This document shows, piece after piece, positions 4,748-6,465 of a stretch of 6,465 nucleotides of DNA (positions are counted from its first letter, which is position 1; each line of letters starts with the position of its first letter). The position numbers were made by a program, and so were the translations under genes. The stretch comes from Gemmatimonadaceae bacterium (lineage in GTDB: Bacteria > Gemmatimonadota > Gemmatimonadetes > Gemmatimonadales > Gemmatimonadaceae). Location of the stretch: the NCBI GenBank assembly GCA_025356185.1, contig JANXUN010000051.1, positions 1 through 6,465 of the forward strand, read 5' to 3'. Under the pieces are notes generated by a model, which was not told where the DNA came from, searched no databases, and saw only the letters and a program-made list of their open reading frames with translations.

Positions 4748-6465
4748 ATGAAAGCAACAAAAACCCCCCGCGGGGTCCTGGTCGCGATGCTGTTGGCGGG
4801 CTCCACATCTGCTGCGGCACAGGGGTCGGACCGCTTCAACCTCGTGGTTGCAGCGACGACCGACGTGCACGGTCGGCTCCGTGGGTGGGACTACTACGCG
4901 AACGCCGCTGATCCGACGCACAGCCTCGCGAGTGCCGCCACCATTGTGGATTCGGTTCGGCGAGCGAATCCCGGGCATGTCGTTCTGGTGGACGCCGGCG
5001 ACCTGCTGCAGGGCAATCCGCTCGATTTTGTTGCTGCACGTGTGCGAGAGACGCCGGTTCACCCCGTCGTTGCTGCAATGAATGTGATGCAGTACGACGC
5101 GGCCGCGGTAGGCAATCACGAATTCAACTACGGCGTGCCGGTGCTGCGTCGCGCGATCGCGCAGGCGAGCTTTCCTTTCTTAGCCGCAAACGTTCAGGTT
5201 GGCCTCGGTAAACCGTTCGCGTCACCCTCCACTATTGTGACGCGTCCGGCGCCGCGCGGCGGAACGGTTCGCGTCGGGATCATTGGCGGTACGACGCCGG
5301 GCTCGATGGTATGGGACGTCGAGAATTTGCGAGCAGCGCGTGTGACTGTTGGCGATATCGTTCCAGCCGTTCGCGCAGCCGTGGCCGATGTAAAAAAGCG
5401 CGGCGCCGATGTGGTGGTGGTGTTGTTGCATTCAGGATTCGACGAACCGGCAAGCTACGACACCGTCGCGACCGGCCTGCCGTCGGAGAACGTGGCTGCT
5501 CGCGTCGCGCGCGAAGTGAACGGCATTGATCTCGTGGTGTTCGGACATTCGCACAGACAGTTGATCGACACGCTCATCAACAACACGTTGGTGATTCAGC
5601 CGCGCAACTGGGCGACCACGGTTGGCGTGGCGACGCTTGGACTCGATCGCGTGAAGGGTGCGTGGCACGTTACTTCACGTAAGGGGTCGTCGGTTACGGT
5701 GGCAGGTCACGCCGAAGCGCCGTCGGTCCTTGCCGCTATCAGCACCACGCACGCGGCAACACTTGCGTGGGCCAACGCGCCGGTGGGGCGCACGGCGGTT
5801 GCTTGGCGCTCGGATAGCGCACGCGTTGCCGATATGCCAATCACCGACTTGGTCAACGAGGTAATGCGGCGCGCGAGCGGTGCCCGGCTGTCGGCGACGG
5901 CCGCGTTCACGCTTGACGCCGCATTCGAGCCAGGACCGATTACCATCGCGATGATCAGCAAGTTGTATCCGTACGACAACACATTACGCGTGGTCAAAGT
6001 AAGCGGGGCGCAGGTGCGAGCGTTTCTCGAACACTCGGCGCGATACTATCGTTCACTCGATGCGGACGGCCGAGCATCTGCAAGTGGATTGATCGACAAT
6101 AGTGTGCCGGGCTACAACTTTGACGTGCTTGCGGGCGCGGACTATGTCATCGACGTGTCGAAGCCGATCGGCTCGCGCATCACGACCCTCGCAATCGACG
6201 GTCGCGCGGTGCAATCCACGGACACGTTTACACTGGCGCTCAACAATTATCGCGCGGGCGGCGGCGGTGGCTACGCGATGTTGTCGGGCGCGCCGGTCGT
6301 GTTCGACAAGGACGTCGATGTCCGGCAATTGCTCATCGATGAAGTCAAACGGCTCGGCGACTCCGGGGTGCTGCTTGATCCCGCAAAGTACGCGCGTCGC
6401 AACTGGCATATCGAACCGTCGGCAGCCGTCGACATCATTTATCGCGAGCAGCAGCGTGGCCGCGC
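4748..6465 (+). CDS. Exported metallophosphoesterase/5'-nucleotidase (CpdB/UshA type), 3' end missing
   Basis: The frame is open for 572 codons to the window edge without a stop. A Sec signal peptide is clear: basic MKATKTPR, hydrophobic GVLVAMLLAG, then STSAAA with likely cleavage after Ala24, so the enzyme should be periplasmic. The dinuclear metal-site motifs are all present: TTDVHG (Asp39, His41), DAGDLLQG (Asp85), GNHEFNYG (Asn123, His124), LLHSG (His228) and FGHSH (His267, His269). The C-terminal nucleotide-binding domain starts near 345, with GYNFDVLAGADY (455-466) and LNNYRAGGGGGY (498-509). These two resemble 2',3'-cyclic-nucleotide 2'-phosphodiesterase/3'-nucleotidase (CpdB) somewhat more than UshA, so substrates may include 2',3'-cNMPs and 3'- or 5'-nucleotides. 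Roughly 50-100 residues may be missing. ATG 4748 places the signal peptide correctly; there is no clear Shine-Dalgarno. A 10-bp palindrome, CCCCGCGGGG (4766-4775), sits in the early coding region. It is divergent from udk. Confidence 0.9.
   Translation, partial: MKATKTPRGVLVAMLLAGSTSAAAQGSDRFNLVVAATTDVHGRLRGWDYYANAADPTHSLASAATIVDSVRRANPGHVVLVDAGDLLQGNPLDFVAARVRETPVHPVVAAMNVMQYDAAAVGNHEFNYGVPVLRRAIAQASFPFLAANVQVGLGKPFASPSTIVTRPAPRGGTVRVGIIGGTTPGSMVWDVENLRAARVTVGDIVPAVRAAVADVKKRGADVVVVLLHSGFDEPASYDTVATGLPSENVAARVAREVNGIDLVVFGHSHRQLIDTLINNTLVIQPRNWATTVGVATLGLDRVKGAWHVTSRKGSSVTVAGHAEAPSVLAAISTTHAATLAWANAPVGRTAVAWRSDSARVADMPITDLVNEVMRRASGARLSATAAFTLDAAFEPGPITIAMISKLYPYDNTLRVVKVSGAQVRAFLEHSARYYRSLDADGRASASGLIDNSVPGYNFDVLAGADYVIDVSKPIGSRITTLAIDGRAVQSTDTFTLALNNYRAGGGGGYAMLSGAPVVFDKDVDVRQLLIDEVKRLGDSGVLLDPAKYARRNWHIEPSAAVDIIYREQQRGR

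Noticed and set aside
4449..4820. A 124-residue N-terminal extension of uridine kinase from an upstream ATG at 4820
   Set aside because: The extension is Arg/Glu/Gly/Asp-rich translation of the repeat tract, overlaps the nucleotidase signal-peptide coding region, and would displace the P-loop. ATG 4448 has AGGA at the right distance and gives normal family length.
4513..4911. A plus-strand frame through the repeats with a repeated Ser-Pro-Val-Ser motif
   Set aside because: The periodic protein is a direct product of the heptamer and 54-bp repeats, and the frame is out of register with the nucleotidase that it runs into.

Overview
The window is GC-rich bacterial DNA with five protein genes packed closely together. 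A TonB-dependent receptor C-terminus with a terminal aromatic residue and a nucleotidase with a Sec signal peptide indicate a Gram-negative, double-membraned organism. The gene mix and the GGGAGAC-type low-complexity tract make a Gemmatimonadota-like bacterium my best guess. That guess rests on general resemblance, not on a search, and another GC-rich Gram-negative phylum is possible.

Layout from left to right: (1) the last 139 codons of a TonB-dependent outer-membrane receptor (+), closed by a strong hairpin terminator; (2) a complete sirtuin-type NAD-dependent protein deacylase (+, 562-1557) with an unusual acidic C-terminal tail; (3) a 12-bp inverted repeat between convergent genes; (4) a leftward operon of uridine kinase udk (4448-3759), an OmpR/PhoB-type response regulator (3762-3043) and a PhoR-like sensor kinase (3027-1618). 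The udk stop and regulator start overlap as ATGA. The kinase starts at TTG 15 bases after the regulator stop and in the same frame. (5) A divergent intergenic region of about 300 bases is dominated by a purine/pyrimidine repeat cluster made of GGGAGAC heptamers, a 54-bp tandem unit and a near-perfect 33-bp inverted repeat. (6) An exported metallophosphoesterase/5'-nucleotidase of the CpdB/UshA type (+, from 4748) runs off the right edge.

Functionally, the right half reads as a phosphorus and nucleoside scavenging neighbourhood. The exported phosphatase would release phosphate and nucleosides from external nucleotides, uridine kinase would re-phosphorylate imported uridine/cytidine, and the PhoB/PhoR-like pair could tie expression to phosphate supply. 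The fold and family assignments rest on visible motifs; the shared regulation is inference. The most unusual item is the repeat cluster placed exactly where the promoters of both divergent units should lie. I see no tRNA, rRNA, CRISPR array, transposase or phage gene.
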